Source: GCA-2861595 sp035526335 (lineage in GTDB: Bacteria > Actinomycetota > Acidimicrobiia > Acidimicrobiales > GCA-2861595). Taken from it: DNA of 64,000 nucleotides. The notes below the pieces were generated by a model, which was given only the letters and a program-made list of their open reading frames with translations, searched no databases and was not told where the DNA came from. Shown piece after piece: positions 7,582 through 16,389 of this stretch. A program made the position numbers and the translations under genes. The stretch covers positions 1 to 64,000 of the forward strand of contig DATLCN010000036.1 of assembly GCA_035526335.1 (NCBI GenBank), given 5' to 3'. The stretch's first letter is position 1; every line of letters begins with the position of its first letter.

Positions 7582-8046
7582 ATGGCTGACCCGATTCCCG
7601 CCGGTTTCGAGGACCGGTTGGTGCCCTATCTCATGATCGACGGAGCCGCTGATGCGATCTCGTTCTACACGCAGGCGTTCGGGGCCACGGAGAACTACCG
7701 GATGCCGATGCCGGGCGGCAGGATCGGCCACGCCGAAATCCAGATCGGGGGAGCCAAGATCTTCCTCGCAGATGCTCCCGAGGACATGCCCGGTGATGCC
7801 GCCAACCCCAAGAAGCTCGGTGGCACCAGCGTGCTGCTCCACCGCTACGTGGACGACGTCGACGCCGCGGTGGCCCAGGCCGAAGCCGCCGGCGCGACGG
7901 TGCTGCGGGCGCCGGAGGACCAGTTCTACGGCGATCGGGCCGCGGTCGTGTCCGATCCGTGGGGTCACCACTGGTCCCTCCACACCCACGTCAAGGACGT
8001 GACCCCCGAAGAGATGGAGAAGGCCATGTCGGAGATGGCCGGCTGA
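7582..8046 (+). CDS. PhnB/VOC-superfamily (glyoxalase-like) protein
   Basis: A vicinal-oxygen-chelate fold protein of about 154 residues. The opening LVPYLMIDGAADAISFYTQA, followed by FGA, is the classic start of PhnB-like and 'glyoxalase-related' proteins. RIGHAEIQIGGAKIFLAD and a C-terminal DPWGHHWSLHTH complete the two half-modules. Members of this group bind metal or small ligands and several are resistance-type proteins; the substrate cannot be read from sequence. The start is set by AAGGAGA at 7571-7577, which fits ATG 7582 (five-base spacing) better than ATG 7579 or ATG 7540. It stands alone, convergent with the GGDEF gene. Confidence 0.85.
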   Translation: MADPIPAGFEDRLVPYLMIDGAADAISFYTQAFGATENYRMPMPGGRIGHAEIQIGGAKIFLADAPEDMPGDAANPKKLGGTSVLLHRYVDDVDAAVAQAEAAGATVLRAPEDQFYGDRAAVVSDPWGHHWSLHTHVKDVTPEEMEKAMSEMAG

Positions 8047-8090
8047 CAGCTCCGGCCCCCGCGCAAGTTGAAGTAACGCGCAGTGAGGGC

Positions 8091-9734
8091 TCAGGTGGCC
8101 ATCTGGCGTGAGCGCCGGAAACGCACGACGCGGTCACGACCGGTGCGCTTGGCCCGGTAGAGCGCGTTGTCGGCGGCGGCGACCAGCGACGTCTCGTCCC
8201 GTGCGTCCCGCGGGTAGGTGGCCACGCCGGCACTGACGGTCACGGCGATCTCGCCGGCGCCTGCGGCCACCGCGGCCCGGAAGCGCTCGGCCACGGCGCC
8301 GGCCTCGGCCGTCGAGCAGAACGGAAGGATGACGGCAAACTCCTCGCCGCCGTAGCGGGCGGCCACGTCGGTGCCGCGGGCCGTGTCGGCCAGCGCGACG
8401 CCGACCCGGCGGAGCACCTCGTCGCCGGCCTGGTGACCGTACGTGTCGTTGACCGCCTTGAAGTGGTCGACATCGAGCAGGATCAGGGTGCAGGGCTCGC
8501 CCCGCCGGCCGGCCAGCGCCAGCTCCCTCGACAACGCCAGCTGGAACACGCGCCGATTGGCCAGCCCGGTCAGCCCGTCTGTGTCGGCCAGGCGCTCGAC
8601 CTCGGCCTGGAGTGCCGCCGCCCGCAGGGCCAGGGCGGCGTGGGTGGCGAACTGGCCGAGCAGGTCCACCGTCCGCCGGGACACCTGCGCCTTGAGTCCT
8701 CCGCCCCGCTCAGCGGCGAGGACGCCGACCAGCTCACCGTCGACCACGAGGGGGATCACCACCACGTTGACCGCGTCGGGCAGCGCACCGGAGAGCAGGG
8801 GGTCCCGCTTGCCATCAAGGGTGCGACGGAGCACGGCCAGGCCGGGCCGGTTGGCGCGGCCCACCACGCCGTCGCACGCGGCTCCCGAGGCCACCTCCCT
8901 GACACCCGGTGTCCCGTCCCCGCAGCCGGCGAAGGCCCGGAAGATCCCCTTGTCGTTCACGATCACGGCAACCCGGGAGAAGCCGAATGCGGCGGACACC
9001 CCGTCGATCAGCGCCTCCACCAGGTGGCCCGGCTCGCGGGTGCCGGCCATGCGTTCCGCCATCGCCGTCAGCGCCCGCAGTTCGGCCTTGCCCCTTCGGA
9101 GTTCACGCTCGTTCAGGGATGAGAACCACGCGGCAGAGATGGCCACGGCCAGCAGGGCGAGGGCCCGTACCACCGCCGCCTGGTCACGTCCGTCGGACGA
9201 GAGCTCCGCCACCACGCCGGCCCGCTGGAGCCAGGAGAGTGTGAACAGCAGAAGGGCGTGCCACAGCGCGATCTTCAGGCCGGAGCGGAAGGACAACAGC
9301 AGCGTCACGGCGATGACGTGCACCAGTACCAGGAACGACAAAGGGCTTTGCGGCCCGCCGGTGAAGGACATCACGGTGGCCAGGTACAGCCCGTCCAGCA
9401 GCACCAGACCGTTGACGAACGTGGCGTTGTGCAGGCCACCGTGCCGGCGCACCATCTCGATCCCTCCGGTGGCACCGCCGTAGACGACGCTCAGCGCCAG
9501 GAGCGATGAACCCGGGCGCCCGCCCAGAGAGCGGGGGACCAGGAGGGCGGCGGCGGAAACGGCGAGGGTCAGACCGAGGCGCAGGACCTGCAGGAGCCCC
9601 AGGCGGCGGTGCAGGGGGGCCAGGTCGTCCGACGCTTCACGGTCGACCGGAGCGAGCAGGGCGCGAGGAACTCGGCGTGGGTAATCACCAGCTCCGGGCG
9701 GCTCGACCTGCGGTACGAGGTCGGTTCTGCTCAT
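8091..9734 (-). CDS. Membrane GAF-GGDEF diguanylate cyclase
   Basis: A 547-residue membrane protein. About five hydrophobic helices span residues 45-205 (for example LTLAVSAAALLVPRSL, LVLVHVIAVTLLLSF). A short coiled-coil linker and a GAF domain (about 225-375) follow, then a GGDEF domain at about 385-540 with the active motif ARYGGEEFAVI. DTDGLTGLANRR and LLDVDHFKAVND mark the domain's start and metal site. It should make c-di-GMP in response to a membrane or ligand signal. It is the second diguanylate cyclase in 10 kb, which matters for the riboswitch at 5993. The start is ATG 9734. Confidence 0.9.
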   Translation of the reverse strand: MSRTDLVPQVEPPGAGDYPRRVPRALLAPVDREASDDLAPLHRRLGLLQVLRLGLTLAVSAAALLVPRSLGGRPGSSLLALSVVYGGATGGIEMVRRHGGLHNATFVNGLVLLDGLYLATVMSFTGGPQSPLSFLVLVHVIAVTLLLSFRSGLKIALWHALLLFTLSWLQRAGVVAELSSDGRDQAAVVRALALLAVAISAAWFSSLNERELRRGKAELRALTAMAERMAGTREPGHLVEALIDGVSAAFGFSRVAVIVNDKGIFRAFAGCGDGTPGVREVASGAACDGVVGRANRPGLAVLRRTLDGKRDPLLSGALPDAVNVVVIPLVVDGELVGVLAAERGGGLKAQVSRRTVDLLGQFATHAALALRAAALQAEVERLADTDGLTGLANRRVFQLALSRELALAGRRGEPCTLILLDVDHFKAVNDTYGHQAGDEVLRRVGVALADTARGTDVAARYGGEEFAVILPFCSTAEAGAVAERFRAAVAAGAGEIAVTVSAGVATYPRDARDETSLVAAADNALYRAKRTGRDRVVRFRRSRQMAT

Positions 9735-9812
9735 CGGGACCCCAGGAGATCCGCGACGCCCGCCACGGGCGGGGCCGCGGCGAGTTCGGTCGGGGTCATG
9801 GGATCGGCCGGG

Positions 9813-10469
9813 TCATGAGAAGTCGAGGAGGTCGTCGTCGCCGGAGATGACGGTCGCCGCCACCCTCGGGTCGTTCTTGTCGAGCCGGTGCTGGAAGACC
9901 AGGAAGCTCCCCATGGCCAGCATCAGGCCCAGCGGGAACGTCAACTGCTGCAGTGTCTCCGCCGCCGCCCTGCGAAGGCGGAAGGCCAGGGCCCTCGCCG
10001 CGGGGTCGACCCCACCGGCAGCCGGACCGATCTGCCGCCGGTCGCCCGCGGCACGCACCACTCCGCCAGGCGCAACGGTGGAGCCGATCCCGGAGGAGGG
10101 AGCCGAGCCGGTGGCAGTGGCCGGCGCGGGGCCGCCGCCGGCGCCGGCTGGGGGCGCAGATGGCGTCCCCGAGGTACCCAGGTCCACCGTTGGCGCCGAC
10201 ACCGTGACGGGAACCTTAGGGACCGTGACGCCGACGGGAGGAACGGTGACCGTCGGCACGGTGATCTTCGGGACGGCCGCCGATTGGACGCCGGAACCGG
10301 TCGGGGGCAGCGTCGTGCTCGATGTCGGCACCTGCGTCAGGTCGGCAGCCGTTGCAGGGTGGACGTTCATCAGCACGGCCACAGCGGCCAAGGCCAACGT
10401 GGCGGCGAGAGATCGAGCGCCCGACGCGCGGCGTCCCGCCACCTGTGCCTCCTGCCCTCCTCCGGCCAC
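9813..10469 (-). CDS. Secreted Pro/Thr/Val-rich protein with C-terminal anchor
   Basis: Not a recognised family. There is a signal peptide (SLAATLALAAVAVLMNVHPATA), then a low-complexity region of about 45-130 made of short Pro-Thr-Val repeats (ITVPTVTVPPVGVTVPKVPV), a Gly/Ala/Pro linker, and one hydrophobic helix near 175-195 (LTFPLGLMLAMGSFLVF). The short C-terminal tail is acidic and cytoplasmic. The design looks like a wall-spanning stalk anchored in the membrane. The start is GTG 10469 with AGGAGG about seven bases upstream. The gene lies between the condensation-domain gene and the GGDEF gene, on the same strand as both. Confidence 0.7.
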   Translation of the reverse strand: MAGGGQEAQVAGRRASGARSLAATLALAAVAVLMNVHPATAADLTQVPTSSTTLPPTGSGVQSAAVPKITVPTVTVPPVGVTVPKVPVTVSAPTVDLGTSGTPSAPPAGAGGGPAPATATGSAPSSGIGSTVAPGGVVRAAGDRRQIGPAAGGVDPAARALAFRLRRAAAETLQQLTFPLGLMLAMGSFLVFQHRLDKNDPRVAATVISGDDDLLDFS

Positions 10470-10584
10470 CTTCGTCCTCCTGCGATCACGATCACGTTCT
10501 CTCCCCTTCGCTTCGGCAGAAATCGGGCACCGACGAGTCCATGGGCCGCGGATGATCAGAAGGAGCTAGTCAGTAAGGGGCCGC

Positions 10585-12378
10585 CTAACCCGACCTGGGC
10601 AGCTCGTCGGGCCCCCAGGGCTCCGCCGGCGCCGGCCGTGTCGGATCCAATTCGGCCAGGTAGTGCTCGGTGAACCGGCTGGCCGCCTCGGGCCCGAAAA
10701 GATGCCGGGAGTAGCGCAGCGACAGGTGCAGCCGCCCGCCGAGAGTGGCGGCGCCGACCGACAGCGGCACCGGTACCCGAGCCGGCACGGAGAACCACAC
10801 CTCGTTGGTCTTACCACCGCCGGCCCCGAACGACGGCGGGTCGGCGATCCGACCGAGATCGCAGAGGATGGCCGTGTCAACGAAGCGGTTCCGGGTGATG
10901 GGCTGCAGGACGATCCTGGACTGGCGGGTCCAGAGCGGGAGCAGACCGGTGCGGTCGAGAGCCGAGATCAGGGCGATCCCGGTGCGGCTGCGGTTGTTGC
11001 GCCTGGTCTGGGACCCCACGGTTTTGAGCGCAGCGGCCAGGCTCCCCCGATGGCGCCGGCTGGTGGAGACGCGGGCAGTGACCGAGAAGTTGCCCACCAG
11101 CTCGTCGGGCCAGCCGGACGGCCGCAGGTCCGACGGGACCAACACGCTGATCCTGTGCCCGGGGCACCCGTGGGCCGCGTTCCACGCACCGATGGCCCGA
11201 TGCAGCCCGGCGATGAGCACATCGGTGTCGATGGCCGGCGGAGCCAGCGAGAGGCCGCCGGCGCGGTCGCCGAGGGGGAGTGTGACCAGGTGGAACCCGT
11301 ACCCGGGATCGTCGTCCGGAGCGCCCGCGGACTCGGTCGGGTCACCGCCGTCCGCCACCAGGCGGGCCGGCGGGGCCAAGGCGTTACGGAGCCACTCGAT
11401 CAGCCCCAGATACCACTTCATCAGAGCCGGCACCCGGCGCGATGCCGGTCGCACCGGCAGGTCCCGGAGAGCCAGGAACTCGAGGCGGGGAAGGTCCAAC
11501 CCGTCGCTCACGTAGGCACGGGCGAGGGCCTGGAGTATCCGCAGCGCCCCGAAGCCGTCCGAGGCCGCGTGGTTGACGTTGAGCATGAGCACATCGCCGG
11601 CGGCGTGGCGGGCCAGCAGCACCCGCAACGGGGGACATTCCCGCAGAGGCACCACGAAGTCCTGGAATTCCACGCGGGTGGCGGCCAGGGCCTCGTCGTC
11701 CGTGCAGTCGACCACCCGCAACGCATCCGGGTGGGTGCAGAGGGCGGCGGCAAGCGCGTCGGCCAGGCGGACCTCGTCGACCCGGCCCGCGACCCGCGCC
11801 TCGAACTGCACGCTGGCCGAACCCCCGTCGCATCCGTCCACCTCGTCCACGACGCCGGCGCCGGCATCGTCGTCCGCAGGGCGGAACCATTCGCAGGCCA
11901 GCTCGCAGCGGTGGTCGCCCTGGCGACCGCGGAGAAGGCGCACCACGTCGGCGGCCATGCCCGACAAGTTGTGGGCGGCGACCCGTCCCGCCGTGTACCG
12001 CGAGGAGGCCCCGGGTCTCAGCCCGAGCGGGGACACGAGGTCGACATGGGCCGAGACGCCGTTGTCCTTCACCAGGATGTGGAGGCTGTTGGTGGGCACG
12101 TTCTCCCGCAAGGAGATCTTGCCCGGGTGGAACAGACGGCCGAAACCCGTGTCACGGTGGAAACGGCCGCTGGCGGCCAGGCTGCGGAGCAGGTTGACCG
12201 GGTCCTCCACCGTCACCTTCCCGCGCTCCGAGCGCGTGGGGGCCCCCGCCTCGGCCAGTCGGGCCTGAAGGGTGGGGCGATCCGGTCCCACATCGGCCCC
12301 CTCGGCCACGGCCGTGTCCTCGAGGGCGGATGCCGGCGCCGGTGCGGAAGTGTCGGTGGCCGGAGCCTCGGTGCTCAT
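10585..12378 (-). CDS. Condensation-domain / acyltransferase-like protein with extra N-terminal region
   Basis: The last 400 residues or so resemble the condensation/PapA/WS-DGAT acyl-CoA-dependent acyltransferase fold. The signature is NVNHAASDGFGALR, with His270 and Asp274 at the HHxxxDG position; the first His is replaced by Asn, as in many PapA-like and alcohol acyltransferases. A second typical block is VGNFSVTARVSTSRRHRGS. Residues 1-55 are a disordered Ala/Thr-rich leader. Residues 60-165 form an extra region (GRFHRDTGFGRLFHPGKISL, VDLVSPLGLRP) I do not recognise. The start is ATG 12378, overlapping the Fur-family stop as ATGA, so the two are translationally coupled. The substrate is unknown; metal-dependent expression is suggested by the coupling. 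Confidence 0.75.
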   Translation of the reverse strand: MSTEAPATDTSAPAPASALEDTAVAEGADVGPDRPTLQARLAEAGAPTRSERGKVTVEDPVNLLRSLAASGRFHRDTGFGRLFHPGKISLRENVPTNSLHILVKDNGVSAHVDLVSPLGLRPGASSRYTAGRVAAHNLSGMAADVVRLLRGRQGDHRCELACEWFRPADDDAGAGVVDEVDGCDGGSASVQFEARVAGRVDEVRLADALAAALCTHPDALRVVDCTDDEALAATRVEFQDFVVPLRECPPLRVLLARHAAGDVLMLNVNHAASDGFGALRILQALARAYVSDGLDLPRLEFLALRDLPVRPASRRVPALMKWYLGLIEWLRNALAPPARLVADGGDPTESAGAPDDDPGYGFHLVTLPLGDRAGGLSLAPPAIDTDVLIAGLHRAIGAWNAAHGCPGHRISVLVPSDLRPSGWPDELVGNFSVTARVSTSRRHRGSLAAALKTVGSQTRRNNRSRTGIALISALDRTGLLPLWTRQSRIVLQPITRNRFVDTAILCDLGRIADPPSFGAGGGKTNEVWFSVPARVPVPLSVGAATLGGRLHLSLRYSRHLFGPEAASRFTEHYLAELDPTRPAPAEPWGPDELPRSG

Positions 12379-12839
12379 GCCCGCGACCCGCCGGCGCGGG
12401 CGACAGCCGACTCCGAGGCGGCGCAGGGGCCACAGCGACCGGGCATTGCGAAGTGACGCAGCTCCATCTCGAACTGGAGGTCACGGCGCACCAGCCCGCG
12501 GAACTCCTCGAGCGTCCGCTCGGGCATTTCCACGACCAACCCGCACCTGTCGCACACCAGATGGTGATGGGAGTCGTCGGCGAAGTGGTACACGGCGGGG
12601 CCGTGGCCCAGATGGACGTGGTCCACCACGCCCAGGCGCTCCAGCTCGTCGAGGAACCGGTACACCGTCGACTCGTGGACATCGGGCTGGCGGGCCTGGA
12701 CGTCGGCGGTCAGCTGCTCGACCGTCGGGTGGCCCCGATGCTCGATGAGAGCGCTGAGGATGGCCCGCCTGGGGCTGGTGATCCGCCCGCCGCCGGCCCG
12801 GAGCACGGCCAGCACCTGCTCCAGACGGTCAGAGGTCAC
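12375..12839 (-). CDS. Fur-family metalloregulator (Zur/Fur)
   Basis: A 154-residue metal-sensing repressor. It has an N-terminal winged helix (RITSPRRAILSALIEHRGHP, ESTVYRFLDELERLGVV) and a metal-binding domain with HHHLVCDRCG and a second CGPC motif near the C-terminus. The two CxxC pairs make the structural zinc site. The divergent gene encodes a zinc/manganese-type binding protein, so a Zur or Mur role is more likely than Fur. The inverted repeat at 12865-12894, between the two starts, is the likely binding site. It is coupled to the downstream condensation-domain gene by a four-base overlap. Confidence 0.9.
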   Translation of the reverse strand: MTSDRLEQVLAVLRAGGGRITSPRRAILSALIEHRGHPTVEQLTADVQARQPDVHESTVYRFLDELERLGVVDHVHLGHGPAVYHFADDSHHHLVCDRCGLVVEMPERTLEEFRGLVRRDLQFEMELRHFAMPGRCGPCAASESAVARAGGSRA

Positions 12840-12864
12840 CGGTCAAGGGTACAGGTCCATAGAT

Positions 12865-12894
12865 GCGATCTGGACGCAATAACATCCAGATCGC
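12865..12894. promoter_or_regulatory. 10-bp inverted repeat operator between Fur-family gene and metal importer
   Basis: GCGATCTGGA (12865-12874), 10 bases, TCCAGATCGC (12885-12894), perfect. It lies 25 bases upstream of the Fur-family start and 22 bases upstream of the importer start. A TAGTAT at 12898-12903 could be the importer's -10 box. The sequence differs from the classical Fur or Zur consensus, so this is an inferred lineage-specific site. Confidence 0.6.
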
Positions 12895-12916
12895 TGGTAG
12901 TATCCGTACCGTTGTC

Positions 12917-13915
12917 ATGCACCACGGCTGGACCATCACGGCGATCGTTCTGAGCCTTGCACTGGCGAGCAGCGCCTGCGGGGCCGGCGGCGACGCCTCG
13001 GCGAAGGGAGACGGCCGCCTGAAGATCGCCACGACGGTGGCTCCCATCACCAGCATCGTCGCCGGCATCGCCGGGGACCGCGCTGACGTGGAGGGCATCA
13101 TCCCGGAAGGAACCAACTCCCACACCTTCGAACCGAAGCCGAGGGTGGCCGAACTGCTGTCGGAGGCCGACCTCGTCTTCCTGAACGGCCTCGGCCTGGA
13201 GGAGCCCACCAGAGATCTCGCCACGATGCACCACCGCGACGGTGCCGAGGTCGTAGAACTGGGTTCCAGGACCGTGGCCCCCAGCGACTACATCTTCGAT
13301 TTCTCGTTCCCCGAGGAGGAGGGGAAGCCGAACCCCCACCTCTGGACGGACCCCACGCTGGCCCGCCGCTACGCCGAGGTCGTCAAGGACGAGCTGTCGC
13401 AGCGGCGACCGGCCGAGGCCGCCTACTTCGCCGCCAACTTCAAGCGTTTCTCGACCACTGTCGACGAGCTCGACGCGGCCATCCGCACCGCCTCCGCCAC
13501 CCTCCCCGCCCGCAAGTTGCTCACCTACCACGATGCCTACGCCTATTTCGCCCGTACCTACGGGTGGACGGTCATCGGCGCCATCCAGGTCTCGGACTTC
13601 GACGACCCCACGCCGGCGGAGGTGGCCGCGCTCATCGGCCAGATCGAAGAGGCCGGCGTGCCCGCCATCTTCGGATCCGAGGTGTTCCCCAGCCCCGTGC
13701 TGGAACAGATCGGCAAGGAGGCAGGGGTGCGGTACGTGGACGAGTTGCGGGACGACGACCTTCCCGGTGAGCCGGGAGATCCGGAGCACTCGTGGCTCGG
13801 CCTCATGCGCTCCGACTTCATCACCATGACCGAGGCGCTTGGCGGCGACGCAGCGGCTCTGCGCTCGGTGCATGACCGCCCGGCGGCACCGGACACCGCG
13901 AGGTACCCGCAGTGA
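12917..13915 (+). CDS. Zinc/manganese ABC transporter substrate-binding protein (ZnuA/TroA family)
   Basis: The metal-capture protein of a cluster A-I ABC importer. It is 332 residues from ATG 12917, with a signal sequence ending LASSAC that suggests a lipoprotein. Metal ligands can be placed at GTNSHTFEPKP, KPNPHLWTDP and LTYHDAYAYFA (three His). The fourth, acidic ligand is probably in the FGSEVFPSP or GDPEHSW segment. There is no His-rich loop, which slightly favours manganese or a high-affinity zinc type; the sequence alone does not decide. It is first in a three-gene operon with the ATPase (GTGA overlap) and permease, divergent from the Fur-family gene. An in-frame start further left would run through the operator and is unlikely. 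Confidence 0.9.
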   Translation: MHHGWTITAIVLSLALASSACGAGGDASAKGDGRLKIATTVAPITSIVAGIAGDRADVEGIIPEGTNSHTFEPKPRVAELLSEADLVFLNGLGLEEPTRDLATMHHRDGAEVVELGSRTVAPSDYIFDFSFPEEEGKPNPHLWTDPTLARRYAEVVKDELSQRRPAEAAYFAANFKRFSTTVDELDAAIRTASATLPARKLLTYHDAYAYFARTYGWTVIGAIQVSDFDDPTPAEVAALIGQIEEAGVPAIFGSEVFPSPVLEQIGKEAGVRYVDELRDDDLPGEPGDPEHSWLGLMRSDFITMTEALGGDAAALRSVHDRPAAPDTARYPQ

Positions 13916-14715
13916 CGACGGCGAGGCGGAGCAGCGGCGCCGAGCTGATCCGGCTCGAGCGGGTCAGCTGCAGCTACGGGGGCAGGCCCGTCCTGGCCGA
14001 CGTCGACCTGACCGTCACCGCCGGCGAGCTCACCGGCATCGTCGGGCCGTCGGGGTCGGGCAAGACCACGCTGCTGCGGGTACTTCTCGGCACGGTGCCG
14101 CCCGCCGCCGGCACGGTGCCGCGCCGGCCTGGCCTGCGCCTCGGCTACGTGCCCCAGGTGGAGGCGGTCAACTGGAGCTTCCCGGTCACTGTCGCCGAAT
14201 GCGTGCTGATGGCCCGCACGTCGGGCCGGCGCCTCCCCTGGCGGAGCCGGGCCGAGCGGGACGAGGTCACCGAGGTGCTCGGCCGGCTCGGCATCGAGGA
14301 CCTGGCCCGTCGCCACATCCGCGACCTCTCCGGCGGCCAGCAGCAACGGGTCTTCATCGCGCGGGCCCTGCTCGGCAAGCCGCAGCTGCTTCTGCTCGAC
14401 GAGCCGACCTCCGGGGTGGACGTGCGGACCCGCCACGAGATCCTGCACCTCCTCGACGACCTGCACAGCGACGGGCTGGCGGTCGTGCTCACCACCCACG
14501 ACCTGAACGGGATGGCCGCCCACCTGCCCAACCTGGTCTGCCTCAACACCCGCGTGCTGGGCCGGGGCACCCCCCAGGAGGTGCTGACCGCCGACGTGCT
14601 GGAACGGACCTACGGCGCCCGGATGGAGATCCTCGAGCACGCCGGCATGCCGGTGGTACTCGACCAGTACGAGCCCGCCGGCGACGTCCTCCGCTTCGGC
14701 CGTAGGGGCGCCTGA
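13912..14715 (+). CDS. Zinc/manganese ABC transporter ATPase (ZnuC/MntB-like)
   Basis: This 267-residue nucleotide-binding subunit energises the metal importer. It has Walker A GPSGSGKTT, a Q-loop in LGYVPQVE, signature LSGGQQQR, Walker B LLLLDEP and switch His in LTTHD. The GTG start overlaps the preceding stop by four bases. The VEAVNWSFPVTVAECVLMA segment after the Q-loop is typical of the manganese/zinc/iron chelate family. Confidence 0.93.
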   Translation: MTTARRSSGAELIRLERVSCSYGGRPVLADVDLTVTAGELTGIVGPSGSGKTTLLRVLLGTVPPAAGTVPRRPGLRLGYVPQVEAVNWSFPVTVAECVLMARTSGRRLPWRSRAERDEVTEVLGRLGIEDLARRHIRDLSGGQQQRVFIARALLGKPQLLLLDEPTSGVDVRTRHEILHLLDDLHSDGLAVVLTTHDLNGMAAHLPNLVCLNTRVLGRGTPQEVLTADVLERTYGARMEILEHAGMPVVLDQYEPAGDVLRFGRRGA

Positions 14716-14716
14716 C

Positions 14717-15595
14717 GTGGCCGATCTGCTCAGGCCGTTCGACTTCGAGTTCTTCCGGAACGGGCTCATGGTGGCCACCTTCGCCGGCGCCCTGTGCGGG
14801 CTCGTGGGCGTCTTCGTGGTGCTCAAGGGCATGAGCTACATCGGCCACGGGTTGTCCCACGCCATCTTCGGAGGCTTTGCCGCCAGCTCCCTTCTCGGCG
14901 TCAACTTCATCCTCGGCGCCGGCGTATGGGGAGCAGCTTCGGCCCTGATGATCAACGGTGTCACCCGCCGTCGGGTCATCGGCTCCGACGCCGCCATCGG
15001 CGTGATCACCACGGCGTCGTTCGCCCTCGGGCTGGCGCTGTTCTCGGTCTTCGGGGGCCGGGGCCGCAGCTTCGACGCCGCCCTGTTCGGGAGCATCCTC
15101 GGTGTGTCGCGGGCCGATGTCCTGGCCGTGGTCGCCGTCGCCGTGGTCGTCGCCGTGGTCGTCTTCTTCGGCTACCGCCAGCTTCTCTTCACCACCTTCG
15201 ACCCCGAGGTGGCCGAGGCCTCCGGCGTCCGCACGGCCCGCCTCGACGCCCTCCTGATGCTCGTGCTGGCCGCCGCCATCCTGGCCACCATGCAGGTGCT
15301 CGGAGTCACCCTCATCGCCGCCACCCTCGTGATCCCTCCGACCATCGCCCGCATGTTGACCAACTCGTTCAGCCGGATGCTTTTCCTGTCATCGGGCATC
15401 GGCGCGGTAACCGGGTTCGTCGGCATGAACCTCAGCTACCACCTGGACGTCCAGTCAGGGCCCACCATCGTGCTGGTCGGTGCCGCCCTTTTCGCCGTCG
15501 TGTTCGCGGCGACCGGAGCCAAGGGTCTCGGCCGCGCCGCGGGACTCGACGAGCACGCCCCGCCGGCGGTGGCGCCCCTTCACGTCCCGCGCTGA
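14717..15595 (+). CDS. Zinc/manganese ABC transporter permease (ZnuB/MntC-like)
   Basis: This 292-residue ABC-3 family permease has about eight transmembrane helices and the coupling-loop region near LDALLMLVLAAAI and VLGVTLIAATLVIPPTIARM. The GTG start is one base after the ATPase stop. The C-terminal tail overlaps the convergent PAP2 gene by 16 bases, so there is no room for a terminator. Confidence 0.93.
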   Translation: MADLLRPFDFEFFRNGLMVATFAGALCGLVGVFVVLKGMSYIGHGLSHAIFGGFAASSLLGVNFILGAGVWGAASALMINGVTRRRVIGSDAAIGVITTASFALGLALFSVFGGRGRSFDAALFGSILGVSRADVLAVVAVAVVVAVVVFFGYRQLLFTTFDPEVAEASGVRTARLDALLMLVLAAAILATMQVLGVTLIAATLVIPPTIARMLTNSFSRMLFLSSGIGAVTGFVGMNLSYHLDVQSGPTIVLVGAALFAVVFAATGAKGLGRAAGLDEHAPPAVAPLHVPR

Positions 15596-16275
15596 GGCCG
15601 GCTCACCGCTCCGAGCTCCAGGGCCTCGTAGCCCTGGCCCAGATGGGGGCACGGTTGCCGGCGGTGGTGCCAGTCGAGCAGCCACTCAACGACCAGCAGG
15701 TAGAGCGATCCGAGCACCAGTGCGCCGATCACGTCCGACATCCAGTGGACGCCCAGGTAGACGCGACTGAAGCCCACCACGACGACCACCGCGGCCGAAA
15801 CGCCGACGGACCACCACCAGGCGGCCCGTTTGCCGCTCACCACGGCCACCACCGGCGGCAGCAGACCCCAGATGGCGATGGCGGCCATGACGTGCCCGGT
15901 CGGGAACGAGGGGCCGTTGCCGGGAACGATGCGGCCCAGGTCCGGACGGGGCCGGTCGATCAGGGCCTTCAGGCCCCATTCCAGGAGGGGGCGGGCCAGG
16001 CTGGCGGCCAGCAGCACGAGGGCCAGCGAGCGGCACTCCTGCCAGACCAGCAGCAGCAGCAGAACGAGCACGAGGCTGACTACGGTGATGCCGCCGAGGC
16101 TGCTGAAGGCTTTGACGATGCCGTCGAGGCCCGGGGAGCGGTGGTCCATCAGGAAACGGCTCACCGGCTCGTCCCATGTGCGCAACATGGAGCCGTCGTC
16201 GACGGCGGCGGCAATGGAGAGGAAGACGAACACCAAGGCCAGGAGGGGGATGGTGACGCGGGAGCGGAACAGCAC
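15580..16275 (-). CDS. PAP2-family membrane phosphatase
   Basis: A 231-residue integral membrane phosphatase of the phosphatidic acid phosphatase 2 superfamily. All three catalytic motifs are visible: KALIDRPRP, SFPTGH and SRVYLGVHWMSDV. About six helices are predicted. Possible substrates are lipid phosphates such as undecaprenyl pyrophosphate or phosphatidate; sequence does not choose between them. Its C-terminus overlaps the importer permease gene on the other strand. Confidence 0.92.
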   Translation of the reverse strand: MLFRSRVTIPLLALVFVFLSIAAAVDDGSMLRTWDEPVSRFLMDHRSPGLDGIVKAFSSLGGITVVSLVLVLLLLLVWQECRSLALVLLAASLARPLLEWGLKALIDRPRPDLGRIVPGNGPSFPTGHVMAAIAIWGLLPPVVAVVSGKRAAWWWSVGVSAAVVVVVGFSRVYLGVHWMSDVIGALVLGSLYLLVVEWLLDWHHRRQPCPHLGQGYEALELGAVSRPQRGT

Positions 16276-16389
16276 CCCTGCGGGCGTCAGCGGTGGATGG
16301 CCATGGAGGCCTCGAGGGGGAGCGTGGGACGGCGCATTACGAAGCTATCGCCGCGACCGCCGCCATTCCTCGGCGGGTCCGCCCCTCGG

